A stretch of DNA of 19,134 nt from Gammaproteobacteria bacterium (GTDB lineage Bacteria; Pseudomonadota; Gammaproteobacteria; Arenicellales; Poriferihabitantaceae): NCBI GenBank assembly GCA_020027415.1, contig JAHRAW010000097.1:1-19134 (forward strand), given 5' to 3'. The notes below the pieces were generated by a model that saw only the letters and a list, made by a program, of their open reading frames with translations, was not told the DNA's origin and did no database searches. Positions 7,004 through 15,157 of the stretch are shown piece by piece (the first letter of the stretch is position 1; every line of letters begins with the position of its first letter). A program made the position numbers and the translations under genes.

Positions 7004-7603
7004 ATGCGGGTCGTGGCAGCCACCAGTAATCGCGGCAAATTGGCGGAACTCAGCGCGTTGCTCGCCGCGCGCGGTTGGCAAGTGGTCGCGCAAGCGGAAT
7101 TGGGCGTGGCAAGCGGCGCCGAAACCGCCGTCACCTTCATTGAAAACGCGTTGCAAAAAGCCCGCCACGCATGCGCGCAGACCGGTCTTGCCGCCATTGC
7201 GGATGACTCCGGGCTGGAGGTGGATGCGTTGCACGGCGCGCCGGGCATTTATTCGGCCCGCTACGCCGGTGCCAACGCCGCCGCCGCCGACAACATTGGC
7301 AAATTGTTAACCGCGCTTAGCGCGGTTGAAACAGCTAAGCGAACCGCGAGATTTCATTGCGCGCTGGCTTACATGCGCCACCCGACTGACCCATCGCCGC
7401 TGGTCAGCGTCGGCACTTGGGAAGGGCGCATCGCCCGCGCACCGAGGGGAGACAACGGCTTCGGCTACGACCCCATCTTCTTACTGGATGCCCTTGGCAA
7501 AACCGCCGCGCAACTCAGCGCCTCAGTGAAAAATCAATTGAGCCATCGCCGGCAAGCGTTGCGCCGTCTGCAAGCGTCGCTACCCGGCTTGCGAGTGGAG
7601 TAG
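7004..7603 (+). CDS. rdgB: XTP/dITP (non-canonical purine NTP) pyrophosphatase, RdgB/HAM1 family
   Basis: This house-cleaning enzyme hydrolyses dITP, ITP and XTP to the monophosphates plus pyrophosphate. The protein is 199 aa, the usual size. SNRGK (8-12) is the N-terminal triphosphate-contact loop, TFIENALQKARHA (44-56) and ADDSGLEVDAL (66-76) carry the metal-binding acids, GDNGFGYDPIF (149-159) is the base-recognition segment and SHRRQAL (180-186) closes the site. AGGGTGA a few bases upstream can act as ribosome-binding site for the ATG at 7004. It lies between rph and the phosphoglycerate mutase-Nudix gene, all on the plus strand and probably co-transcribed at least in part. Confidence 0.96.
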   Translation: MRVVAATSNRGKLAELSALLAARGWQVVAQAELGVASGAETAVTFIENALQKARHACAQTGLAAIADDSGLEVDALHGAPGIYSARYAGANAAAADNIGKLLTALSAVETAKRTARFHCALAYMRHPTDPSPLVSVGTWEGRIARAPRGDNGFGYDPIFLLDALGKTAAQLSASVKNQLSHRRQALRRLQASLPGLRVE

Positions 7604-7696
7604 AATAGAATAGCCTGGCGACTCGCAGTAACCTTGGGTTCCTAAACTCAGATTGCCGAACTCAGGACCACCATTGCAACTCATTTCAGCAACGTT

Positions 7697-9847
7697 ATGC
7701 ACCTTAACAAAATGCTCACTTTCTCGGGTCGCCCCGGCCCGTTGTTGCTCATCGTCATGGACGGCGTCGGCTTGGCGCCGAGCGGACCAGCCAATGCCGT
7801 GTCGCTGGCGCACACGCCGGTGTTGGATAAACTGCTCGCATCCGATTATCACATCGCCCTGCACGCGCATGGCACGCATGTCGGCTTAGCCACTGACCAA
7901 GAGATGGGCAACAGCGAGGTCGGTCACAACACTTTGGGCGGCGGGCGCATCTTTGCGCAAGGCGCAAAATTAGTGCAACAGGCGTTTGACGACGGCTCCA
8001 TTTTTAGCAGTGAGACATGGGCCGAAGTGGAGCAACGCGGTCGGCGCGGCAACACCGTGCATTTTATTGGCTTGCTGTCGGACGGCAATGTGCATGCGCA
8101 TATTGCACATTTATTTGCGCTGCTTGAACGCTGCCGACAAGTCGGCTGCGCCTCGGTTTGCATCCACATTTTGTTGGACGGGCGCGATGTGGCGCCTCGC
8201 TCGGCGTTGCATTATTTACAGCAACTGGAAACCAAGTTGGCGGCGATCAATCGCGCCGCCGACTGCAACTACCGCATCGCTTCCGGCGGCGGGCGCATGC
8301 TAATCACCATGGACCGCTATCAAGCCGACTGGCAAATGGTCAAGCGAGGCTTTGACGCGCATGTGCATGGCAAGGGGCGCGCGGTTCGCAGCGTGCGGGA
8401 AGAAATCCAGCGTCAATACGACGCCGACGCAAACCTCAACGACCAGTTTATTCAGCCGTTCGTGGTGACCGCTGAGAACGGCGCGGCGGTCGGCGCGATG
8501 CAGGACGGCGATGCGGTGGTGTTGTTTAATTTTCGTGGCGACCGCGCCATCCAAATTTCGCGCGCGTTTGAAGAACCGCGCTTCACCGAATTTGAGCGCG
8601 GCGCGATGCCCGATGGATTGTTTTGCGGCTTGCTGCAATACGACGGCGATTTGAAGGTGCCGAAACGTTACTTAGTCAAGCGACCGCAAATTGAACGCAC
8701 CATGGCGGAGTTTTTATGCGCCGAAAAACTGAAAACCTTTGCGGTCAGTGAAACCCAGAAATTCGGTCATGTCACCTATTTTTGGAACGGCAATCGCTCC
8801 GACTATTTTGACGAAAATCTGGAAACTTGGGTGGAAATTCCATCGGATGTCGGCGAATTCCACAAAGCGCCGGCGATGAAAGCGGCGCAAATAACCGACG
8901 CCACGATTGAACTGCTGCGGTGCGGGCAATATCGTTTCGGGCGCATTAACTTCCCCAATGGCGACATGGTTGGGCATAGCGGCGATTTGGACGCCACCGT
9001 GCAAGCCATGGAAGCCGTTGACCGCAGTCTGGGGCGCTTGCTGGAAGTGGTGGCCGAATGTCGCGGCGTCGCCATCGTCACCGCGGATCATGGCAACGCC
9101 GAGGAGATGTTTGTGCAGCATGACGGCGTGCGCATGGCGCGCACCGCGCACACTTTGAACGCGGTGCCTTGTGCGATTTTTGATCCGCAGATGGATGCGC
9201 ATAAGCCGGCTTATCAGTGGGCAAACCTCGCCGACCCCGGGCTGGCAAATGTCGCCGCCACGGTGTTCAACCTGTTGGGATACCACGCCCCGCCGGACTA
9301 TAGCCGGTCGCTAATTGAGGTGGTCGGAGAACCGCGCAGCCGCCGCGTGCTGCATCATGGTTCGGTGGTGGAACTGGCGCTGGAAACGGTGAAACTGCCC
9401 AACCAAGAAATGCTCGCCTTAGAGGTGGTGCGCCATCCCGGCAGCGCGGTGGTGGTGGCGCGCAATGAACAAACTCAGGTGATTTTGCTTCGCCAATTCC
9501 GCCATGCCGCCGGTGGCTGGATCTGGGAATTCCCGGCCGGCACTTTGGAAGACGGCGAAACCCCGCAACAAACCGCGCAACGAGAACTGCGCGAGGAGAC
9601 CGGATGCACCGCCCGCACTTGGCAAGCATTGGGCTTCACTTTGCCGGCGCCGGGGTTTTGTAGCGAGCGGCTGCATATTTTTCTCGCCGCCGACTTAGGC
9701 GTGGGGCAAGCCGAACCGCAGCCGCATGAGTTTATTGAAGTTCACTGGAAGCCGGTTGCCGAAGTCATAGACATGGCGCAACGCGGCGAAATCAATGACG
9801 CTAAAACCATCGTCGCGCTGTTCCGGATGATGCGCGGCGCTCAGTGA
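7697..9847 (+). CDS. gpmI: Fused cofactor-independent phosphoglycerate mutase and Nudix (ADP-ribose-type) hydrolase
   Basis: One uninterrupted 716-aa ORF holds two enzymes. Residues about 10-540 are a 2,3-bisphosphoglycerate-independent phosphoglycerate mutase: metal-binding Asp22 in IVMDGVG, phosphorylated Ser73 in MGNSEVGHN, the DGRDVAPRS segment (161-169), VGHSGD (425-430) and TADHGN (462-467). Its motifs resemble the longer plant-type enzymes. Residues about 548-716 are a Nudix hydrolase with a perfect box from Gly615 to Cys637 (Glu621, Arg629, Glu630, Glu633, Glu634). APGFCSER follows (651-658), with a proline about 15-16 residues after the box, as in ADP-ribose pyrophosphatases. Bacterial GpmI is normally about 510-550 aa with no Nudix tail. 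ATG at 7697 is used; Met6 (7712) is an alternative start. The mutase interconverts 3- and 2-phosphoglycerate; the Nudix half would yield AMP and ribose 5-phosphate. Whether the halves cooperate is unknown. Confidence 0.93.
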   Translation: MHLNKMLTFSGRPGPLLLIVMDGVGLAPSGPANAVSLAHTPVLDKLLASDYHIALHAHGTHVGLATDQEMGNSEVGHNTLGGGRIFAQGAKLVQQAFDDGSIFSSETWAEVEQRGRRGNTVHFIGLLSDGNVHAHIAHLFALLERCRQVGCASVCIHILLDGRDVAPRSALHYLQQLETKLAAINRAADCNYRIASGGGRMLITMDRYQADWQMVKRGFDAHVHGKGRAVRSVREEIQRQYDADANLNDQFIQPFVVTAENGAAVGAMQDGDAVVLFNFRGDRAIQISRAFEEPRFTEFERGAMPDGLFCGLLQYDGDLKVPKRYLVKRPQIERTMAEFLCAEKLKTFAVSETQKFGHVTYFWNGNRSDYFDENLETWVEIPSDVGEFHKAPAMKAAQITDATIELLRCGQYRFGRINFPNGDMVGHSGDLDATVQAMEAVDRSLGRLLEVVAECRGVAIVTADHGNAEEMFVQHDGVRMARTAHTLNAVPCAIFDPQMDAHKPAYQWANLADPGLANVAATVFNLLGYHAPPDYSRSLIEVVGEPRSRRVLHHGSVVELALETVKLPNQEMLALEVVRHPGSAVVVARNEQTQVILLRQFRHAAGGWIWEFPAGTLEDGETPQQTAQRELREETGCTARTWQALGFTLPAPGFCSERLHIFLAADLGVGQAEPQPHEFIEVHWKPVAEVIDMAQRGEINDAKTIVALFRMMRGAQ

Positions 9848-9944
9848 GTCGGCAACACCATGGTGGGGGGGCGTGCTGGTTACCGATCAATCGCCCGCCG
9901 CCGCTTGGACTCGGGCGCGGATTGAATAGGAAGCAATAGATGAA

Positions 9945-10160
9945 TCAATACAAGCGTTTGAAGCGCGCGCGTTGTCGCGACACACGTTTCATTTCCCGGC
10001 GCACGGCGGCATCGTTGTCGCGCTTGCGAATGGTGGTCGGTTTTTCATAACACTGGCGACGACGCGACTCGGTAAACACCCCGGCGCGCTCACAAGAGCG
10101 GCGAAATCGCCGCAGAATCACATCAAACGGTTCATTCTGCCGAATTTGTACGGATGGCAT
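9945..10160 (-). CDS. rpsU: 30S ribosomal protein S21
   Basis: This 71-aa basic protein begins MPSVQIRQNEPFDVILRRF and contains RSCERAGV and YEKPTTIRKR, the diagnostic S21 segments, and ends in RFKRLY. S21 binds the small subunit near the 3' end of 16S rRNA and helps initiation. The ATG at 10160 is the conserved family start, with GGGAG about 9 nt upstream; an in-frame TTG three codons earlier is unlikely. In many proteobacteria rpsU leads an operon with dnaG and rpoD. Here it is alone and faces the convergent phosphoglycerate mutase-Nudix gene across 97 bp in which I see no other gene. Confidence 0.96.
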   Translation of the reverse strand: MPSVQIRQNEPFDVILRRFRRSCERAGVFTESRRRQCYEKPTTIRKRDNDAAVRREMKRVSRQRARFKRLY

Positions 10161-10235
10161 ATCAATCAACTCCCGCTAGGCTAAGTATTGATGATTGGTG
10201 AAAATAAGGTTGGGTGAAAAATTAACCCGTGCGCG

Positions 10236-10241
10236 ATTATA
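10236..10241 (-). promoter_or_regulatory. Consensus -10 box, probable rpsU promoter
   Basis: TATAAT on the minus strand lies about 75 nt upstream of the rpsU ATG. TTGACG lies only 12 bp further upstream, too close for a standard -35, so the -35 remains unassigned. The same AT-rich stretch may carry the promoter of the divergent aminotransferase gene (TACAAT at 10240-10245, plus strand, no clear -35). Confidence 0.45.
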
Positions 10242-10312
10242 CAATAATTCGCGCGTCAAAATGCTAAACAACCTGCTAAATTCTGCGTTCAAACTATGCG
10301 CAAATATCCACC

Positions 10313-11608
10313 ATGCCCGCTCCGCTGACAACACCACAAGTGCGCGCTGAATATCAACGCCTGAAAAATCAACCGCGGGCATTGGACATGACGCGCGGCA
10401 AGCCTTCCGCCGAGCAACTCGCTTTATCCAACCGCGTGCTCACTTTGCCCGGCGCGCAAGCGGGCGATTATATCGCCGACGATGGCACCGATGTTCGCAA
10501 TTACGGCGGGCTGGACGGCTTGCCGGCGATGAAGCAGTTGTTCGCCGATATTTTAGCAGTGCCGCGACCCAATGTGCTGGTCGGCGGCAATTCCAGTTTG
10601 AGCATGATGTATGACGCGTTGGCGCGCGCTTGCCAGTTCGGCGTGTTAGACAACGCCGGCAACTTCCAACCCGCGTGGCATCGTCTCGCCGCGCGAAAGT
10701 TTATCTGCCCGACGCCCGGCTACGACCGCCATTTTCTGGTGACCGAGCATTTGGGCTTTGAATTGCTCGCCGTGGACATGACCGAATCGGGTCCCGACAT
10801 GCGCCAAGTGGAAGCGTTGGTCGCCGCCGACGCCGCCATCAAAGGAATTTGGTGCGTGCCGAAATACAGCAATCCCACCGGCGTTTGTTACAGCGATGCG
10901 ACCGTGCAACGGCTCGCGCGCATGAAAACCGCGGCGGCGGATTTTCGGATTATGTGGGACAACGCCTACGCCGAACACCATTTCACCGGGCCGCCTCAGC
11001 GGTTGGAAAATATTGCCCGGTGTGGCGAAGCGGCGGGGCATCCAAACCGAGTGTTGCAGTTCGCCTCCACCTCCAAGATCAGCCATCCGGGTTCCGGGGT
11101 CGCGGCCATAGCAAGTAGCGACGCCAATATCACCGAGGCGAAATCGCATATCGCGGTGCAGAGCATTGGACCGGATAAAGTCAATCAACTCAGACACATA
11201 CGTTTATTCGGCGCACACGATACTGACACCAATACCGACACCGCGCACGATAGATTGAGCGGGCTGAGGGCGCACATGAAAAAACACGCGCGGTTGGTCA
11301 CGCCGAAGTTTGCCGCGGTGTTGGAAATTTTGGAGCGCGAATTGGGCGGCTTGGGGCTTGCCCAATGGAGCACGCCAAAAGGCGGCTACTTCATCAGCCT
11401 GGATATCCCTGACGGCAAAGCCGCGCGCGCGATTGAACTGACCGCCGCAGCCGGGGTAAAACTGACCGCCGCCGGCGCGCCGTTCCCCTATGGCAAAGAC
11501 CCGCGCGACCGCAATATCCGCCTCGCCCCAACTTTTCCGCCGTTGCAAGACATCAAACAAGCGACTGAGATTTTAGCGGTTTGCGTGCAACTGGCGGCGA
11601 GCGAATAG
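10313..11608 (+). CDS. PLP-dependent aminotransferase, aspartate aminotransferase-like (class I superfamily)
   Basis: This 431-aa fold-type I aminotransferase most resembles the aspartate aminotransferase subgroup that begins with a LDMTRGKP segment (24-31). Lys255 in STSKISHPGSG (252-262) should bind PLP. KYSNPTG (184-190) carries the conserved Asn, WDNAYAEHH (215-223) the PLP-pyridine Asp216, and NIRLAPTFP near the end a probable carboxylate-binding Arg. The expected reaction is transfer between L-aspartate and 2-oxoglutarate, but substrate cannot be assigned from sequence. The ATG at 10313 follows the AT-rich divergent promoter region shared with rpsU; no strong ribosome-binding site is seen. 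A small threonine/aspartate-rich loop (HDTDTNTDTAHD, about 303-314) is unremarkable. Its stop is only 12 bp from the convergent rnd stop. Confidence 0.9.
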   Translation: MPAPLTTPQVRAEYQRLKNQPRALDMTRGKPSAEQLALSNRVLTLPGAQAGDYIADDGTDVRNYGGLDGLPAMKQLFADILAVPRPNVLVGGNSSLSMMYDALARACQFGVLDNAGNFQPAWHRLAARKFICPTPGYDRHFLVTEHLGFELLAVDMTESGPDMRQVEALVAADAAIKGIWCVPKYSNPTGVCYSDATVQRLARMKTAAADFRIMWDNAYAEHHFTGPPQRLENIARCGEAAGHPNRVLQFASTSKISHPGSGVAAIASSDANITEAKSHIAVQSIGPDKVNQLRHIRLFGAHDTDTNTDTAHDRLSGLRAHMKKHARLVTPKFAAVLEILERELGGLGLAQWSTPKGGYFISLDIPDGKAARAIELTAAAGVKLTAAGAPFPYGKDPRDRNIRLAPTFPPLQDIKQATEILAVCVQLAASE

Positions 11609-11616
11609 TTCGCCGC
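11594..11616. other. Inverted repeat between convergent gene ends
   Basis: GCGGCGA (11594-11600) and TCGCCGC (11610-11616) form a perfect 7-bp stem with a 9-nt loop, spanning the aminotransferase stop codon and facing the rnd stop. A bidirectional transcript end is plausible, but there is no T tract on either strand. Confidence 0.3.
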
Positions 11617-11620
11617 GCCA

Positions 11621-12736
11621 TTAGGAATACTGAGATAAAATTTCTTCGCCGACCACTTGCGCGCGCCAGCCTTTAAACAACGGCAAGTCGGTGGCGCCGC
11701 GCACAAACTTTTCAACTTGCTGCCGATTGGCAAACAGCGACCGACTGATTTGCGTTTGTTCGGCTCGCTGTGCCAGAACCTGCATAATTTTGTTCACCCG
11801 ACTGCGTTGCCGCGCGGTTAATTTTCGCGGCGCGCAAAGGGGCTCGGCGGCGGCATTTTCGCGCTCGCGCTTACTTTGTTGCACAATTTGAAGCACTTCC
11901 GCGCCGTTGTGTTTGAGGAAGCGCTTGCCGATTGCTTGAACCTCGGCTAATGCTTGCGCCGTATGCGGCATTTCGCGGCAGATTTGCAACAACACCGGAG
12001 ATGACAAAACCCAACCGCGCGGCAGGTTGCGCTTGCGCGCGTTTTGCTCTCGCCAGCAAGCCAGTTTTTGCGCGCATATTTGACCAACCGCATTCAGCGA
12101 ACCGACGCCTTTGAGTCGTTGCCATGCATCTTCGGGGGCAAATTGGTAGTGGGCTGGGTCCAACGCCTGCGCGCACTCGTCGCGATGCCACGCCAGACAG
12201 TTTTTTTGGGTCAGCAAATCGTCCAGCCGTTCGCGCAACCGGGGCAAATATTTGACATCATCCAGCGCGTATTGCAGGTGCGCCTGCGGCAGCGGGCGTT
12301 GACTCCAATCGGCGCGGGTATGCGATTTCGGCAGATGCACCGCGCACAGCGAGTCAACCAACGCCGCATAACTCACCTGCTCGCCGTAGCCGCAAAAAGC
12401 CGCCGCCAGTTGCGTGTCATATAGGTTATGCACGCGCAGATCCAGCCGCGTATCCAGGGCTTCCAAATCCTGCCGACAGGAATGAAAGATTTTGCCCACC
12501 TGCGGATTGTGCAACAACGCAGCCAACGGCGACCAATCCGGCAGCGTTAACGCATCCACGCATGCCGAATGTTCTCCATCGGGCGCGACCGCGGCGATTT
12601 GAATCAAGCACAACTCCGGCGCATAGGTGCGCTCGCGCAAAAATTCCGTGTCCATCGCCACCCACTCTGCGCGGCTGATCCGGTCAACAAATTCCGCCAA
12701 CTCGTGGGTATGGTCAATTGGGTTTATCTTGCGCAT
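11621..12736 (-). CDS. rnd: Ribonuclease D
   Basis: A DEDDy-family 3'-5' exoribonuclease involved in tRNA 3' maturation. From the ATG at 12736 it has 371 aa, close to the roughly 375 aa of the E. coli enzyme. Catalytic residues are Asp29 and Glu31 (MDTEFLRERTY), Asp90 (IFHSCRQDLEAL) and Tyr156/Asp160 (YALDDVKYL). The C-terminal half includes HRDC-type helical segments (about 205-285). An in-frame ATG at 12790 would add 18 residues and has AGGG 5 nt upstream, so it cannot be excluded; the inner start is preferred because it puts the first catalytic Asp at the usual distance from the N-terminus. The gene is divergent from mpl and convergent with the aminotransferase. Confidence 0.94.
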   Translation of the reverse strand: MRKINPIDHTHELAEFVDRISRAEWVAMDTEFLRERTYAPELCLIQIAAVAPDGEHSACVDALTLPDWSPLAALLHNPQVGKIFHSCRQDLEALDTRLDLRVHNLYDTQLAAAFCGYGEQVSYAALVDSLCAVHLPKSHTRADWSQRPLPQAHLQYALDDVKYLPRLRERLDDLLTQKNCLAWHRDECAQALDPAHYQFAPEDAWQRLKGVGSLNAVGQICAQKLACWREQNARKRNLPRGWVLSSPVLLQICREMPHTAQALAEVQAIGKRFLKHNGAEVLQIVQQSKRERENAAAEPLCAPRKLTARQRSRVNKIMQVLAQRAEQTQISRSLFANRQQVEKFVRGATDLPLFKGWRAQVVGEEILSQYS

Positions 12737-12946
12737 CGCGTGAGTGGTATGATTGGTTGGTTGAATTCCGTCACGATTATTGGCATGCACGCCCTACTCC
12801 GCCCACCGAGTCATCATCGCCGACGCGCGCCGACTCAAGCTCAATCTGCGGTGCTGGGCGGGAGTTGTTTGGCAACCTTAGACTGTATCAAAAATCCCAC
12901 CGCTAACTACCAACCGCCATCGGTGTTTATTTCGCCCAGTCGATAG

Positions 12947-12985
12947 GATTAGATAATTCGGGGCTTCGGAGATTAGAGAATTCGG
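12947..12985. repeat. 15-bp repeat pair abutting the mpl start codon
   Basis: GATTAGATAATTCGG (12947-12961) and GATTAGAGAATTCGG (12971-12985) differ at one base and are 24 bp apart; the second ends directly at the mpl ATG. GATAAT inside the first copy could be a -10 box (12952-12957), with no clear -35. The rest of the 12737-12985 gap between rnd and mpl shows no gene. Confidence 0.5.
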
Positions 12986-14371
12986 ATGAAAATTTTCATC
13001 GCCGGCATCGGCGGTACTTTCATGGGCGGCATTGCCCAATTAGCCAACGCCGGCGGACATCAAGTGCGCGGTTGCGATGCTAACTTATATCCGCCGATGA
13101 GCGAGCTGTTGCAGGCGCAAAACATTGAGGTTGCGCGCGGCTATTTGGCGGCGCATCTCGGCGACCCGCCCGGCACCGTGCTGATTGGAAACGCGCTCGC
13201 CCGCGGCAATCCCATGGTTGAACATATTCTCAATCGCGCGCTGCCGTTTCAATCGGGCGCGGAGTGGTTGCGCGAACAAGTGCTGAAAAATCGCAGCGTA
13301 ATCGCCGTCGCCGGCACGCACGGCAAAACCACCGTCACCTCCATGCTGGCGTGGATATTGACCTGTCATCGCCAGTCTCCAGGCTACTTGATTGGCGGCA
13401 AGCCCGGTAACTTTGCCGGCTCAGCCGAACTCGGCGACGGCAAATACTTCGTCATTGAAGCGGACGAATACGACACGGCGTTTTTTGATAAGCGCTCCAA
13501 GTTCGTGCATTACCGCCCGCATATCGCGGTGCTGAACAATCTGGAATTTGACCATGCCGATATATTCGCCGACACCGCGCAAATTATGCAACAGTTTCAC
13601 CATCTGCTCAGAACCGTGCCGGGCAACGGCTATGTGGTGGTGAATGCCGATGATGCGCGCCTGACACAAGTGCTTGCCATGGGTTGTTGGAGCCAGGTGG
13701 TGCGCTTTTCAATCGCCGAAGATTCGGCGGCGGCAAAAGCATCGCCCGTCGCTGAGTGGCGCGCGCTGCCGCATGACGCGGCTTGCTCCCGTTTCGCGGT
13801 GTTTCATCACCAACAATTAACCGCGCAGGTGGAGTGGCAAGGCATCGGGCGGCATAATATGCAAAATGCGTTGGCGGCGATGGCGGCGGCTGAGTTGGCG
13901 GGCGTGCCGGCGGCGCGCGCCGGTCAATTTTTGCGCGATTACCAGCCGGTTGAACGCCGCTTGCAGTTACTGTTTGAGTCCGAGCAGGCGCGCGTATATG
14001 ACGATTTCGCCCACCATCCAACCGCCATCCGCCATACCATTGACGCGGTGCGCGCCAAGCATGCCGACAGTTATGTGATTGCGGTGGTGGAACTGCGCTC
14101 CAATAGCATGAAAATGGGCGCGCACGGCGAAGCGCTGACGCACGCCCTCGCCGACGCCGACTGGGCGATTGTCGCGCCCGGCGGAAACCTTGAAAAAACA
14201 CCCGGCATGCGGCGCCGCCGCAACATTGTGCAACTGCAACAAGCAAGCGAGATTATTTCCACGATACGCTTGAAACTGACCGGCAATGACGTTATCATCA
14301 CTATGAGCAACGGCAGTTTTGACGGACTGCCCAAGCGGATTGCCAACTTTTTTGCTGAATTAAAAAAGTGA
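12986..14371 (+). CDS. mpl: UDP-N-acetylmuramate:L-alanyl-gamma-D-glutamyl-meso-diaminopimelate ligase
   Basis: A cytoplasmic peptidoglycan-recycling enzyme that joins recovered murein tripeptide to UDP-MurNAc using ATP, bypassing MurC, MurD and MurE. It has 461 aa, the normal length. The N-terminal domain opens with FIAGIGGTFMGGIAQLA, GTHGKTT (110-116) is the ATP P-loop, and EADEYDTAFFDKRSKFVHY is the segment that distinguishes Mpl from MurC. LNNLEFDHADIF and DDFAHHPTAI complete the Mur-ligase pattern. Its presence supports a Gram-negative recycling pathway. dsbA follows 78 bp downstream on the same strand. No strong ribosome-binding site precedes the ATG, which abuts a short repeat. Confidence 0.97.
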   Translation: MKIFIAGIGGTFMGGIAQLANAGGHQVRGCDANLYPPMSELLQAQNIEVARGYLAAHLGDPPGTVLIGNALARGNPMVEHILNRALPFQSGAEWLREQVLKNRSVIAVAGTHGKTTVTSMLAWILTCHRQSPGYLIGGKPGNFAGSAELGDGKYFVIEADEYDTAFFDKRSKFVHYRPHIAVLNNLEFDHADIFADTAQIMQQFHHLLRTVPGNGYVVVNADDARLTQVLAMGCWSQVVRFSIAEDSAAAKASPVAEWRALPHDAACSRFAVFHHQQLTAQVEWQGIGRHNMQNALAAMAAAELAGVPAARAGQFLRDYQPVERRLQLLFESEQARVYDDFAHHPTAIRHTIDAVRAKHADSYVIAVVELRSNSMKMGAHGEALTHALADADWAIVAPGGNLEKTPGMRRRRNIVQLQQASEIISTIRLKLTGNDVIITMSNGSFDGLPKRIANFFAELKK

Positions 14372-14449
14372 AAGCGCAGCAACTCAACCCGTGAAAGCAA
14401 ACCGCAACTGCGCATAAATTTAAATTTCCCATTAAATTTTTCCAAACCT

Positions 14450-15127
14450 ATGAAATCTCCCGCCATCACTACAACTACAACTCGCGTGCATGCGCTGTCG
14501 GTCGTGTTTTCGGCTGCGTTACTGTGGCTCGCTTCCGCCGCCTTGTTTGCTCAGGACGAGCGCTTCGTCGCCGGCGTGCATTATCAAATTCTGCACCAAG
14601 CGCAACCGACTCAGAGCGGCGAAAAAATAGAAGTGGTGGAAATGTTCTGGTATGAATGCCCGCACTGCTATCGGCTGGAGCCATTCATCAGCCGGTGGCT
14701 GCAAACCAAACCGCAGCATGTAGCGTTCGTCCCCGTTCCCGCCATTTTGAATCGGTCGTGGGAATTTGACGCGCGCATGTATTACACCATGCAAGCATTA
14801 GGCATAGACGAGGCGCTGCATACGGAGGTGTTCAAAGCCATTCACGAAGTGCGCCGACCGCTGAGAACGCTGGAGCAATTCGCGGATTGGGCGGCTGAAC
14901 ATGGCGCTGACCGAGCCACGTTGCTGGCGGCGTTTGATTCTTTTGCGGTGCAAAACAAAATCAATTTTGCCATGCTGATGTCGCGGAAATACGGCATTTC
15001 CGGAGTGCCCGCCATCATCGTGGATGGGCGATACCGCACCTCCGTGTCGCTCGCCGGCGGACAAGCAAAATTGATTGAGGTAATCAATCACCTCGTTACC
15101 CTCGCCGCCGAACAACGATCCGGCTGA
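14450..15127 (+). CDS. dsbA: Periplasmic thiol:disulfide interchange protein DsbA
   Basis: This 225-aa protein introduces disulfide bonds into exported proteins. A Sec signal peptide is visible: Arg12/His14, a hydrophobic stretch (about 15-33), and a likely cleavage after Ala34 (ALFA followed by QDE). The active site is Cys70-Pro-His-Cys73 in EMFWYECPHCYRLEPF, and GVPAIIVDGRY provides the cis-proline loop of the thioredoxin fold. Size fits DsbA rather than DsbC or DsbG. It lies downstream of mpl; the 78-bp gap contains a 12-bp AT palindrome (AAATTTAAATTT, 14416-14427) and no obvious ribosome-binding site. It is convergent with the acyl-CoA dehydrogenase gene. Confidence 0.95.
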   Translation: MKSPAITTTTTRVHALSVVFSAALLWLASAALFAQDERFVAGVHYQILHQAQPTQSGEKIEVVEMFWYECPHCYRLEPFISRWLQTKPQHVAFVPVPAILNRSWEFDARMYYTMQALGIDEALHTEVFKAIHEVRRPLRTLEQFADWAAEHGADRATLLAAFDSFAVQNKINFAMLMSRKYGISGVPAIIVDGRYRTSVSLAGGQAKLIEVINHLVTLAAEQRSG

Positions 15128-15157
15128 GGCTAACAGCGGGATTGGGGCGATTGTGCG

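Noticed and set aside
6103..7248. Long minus-strand reading frame (381 codons) opposite rph and rdgB
   Set aside because: It lies antisense to two unmistakable genes with conserved catalytic motifs; its composition is what GC-rich third positions produce on the opposite strand, and no domain is visible.
13608..14246. Minus-strand reading frame inside mpl (212 codons)
   Set aside because: Arginine/proline-rich shadow of the mpl coding frame.
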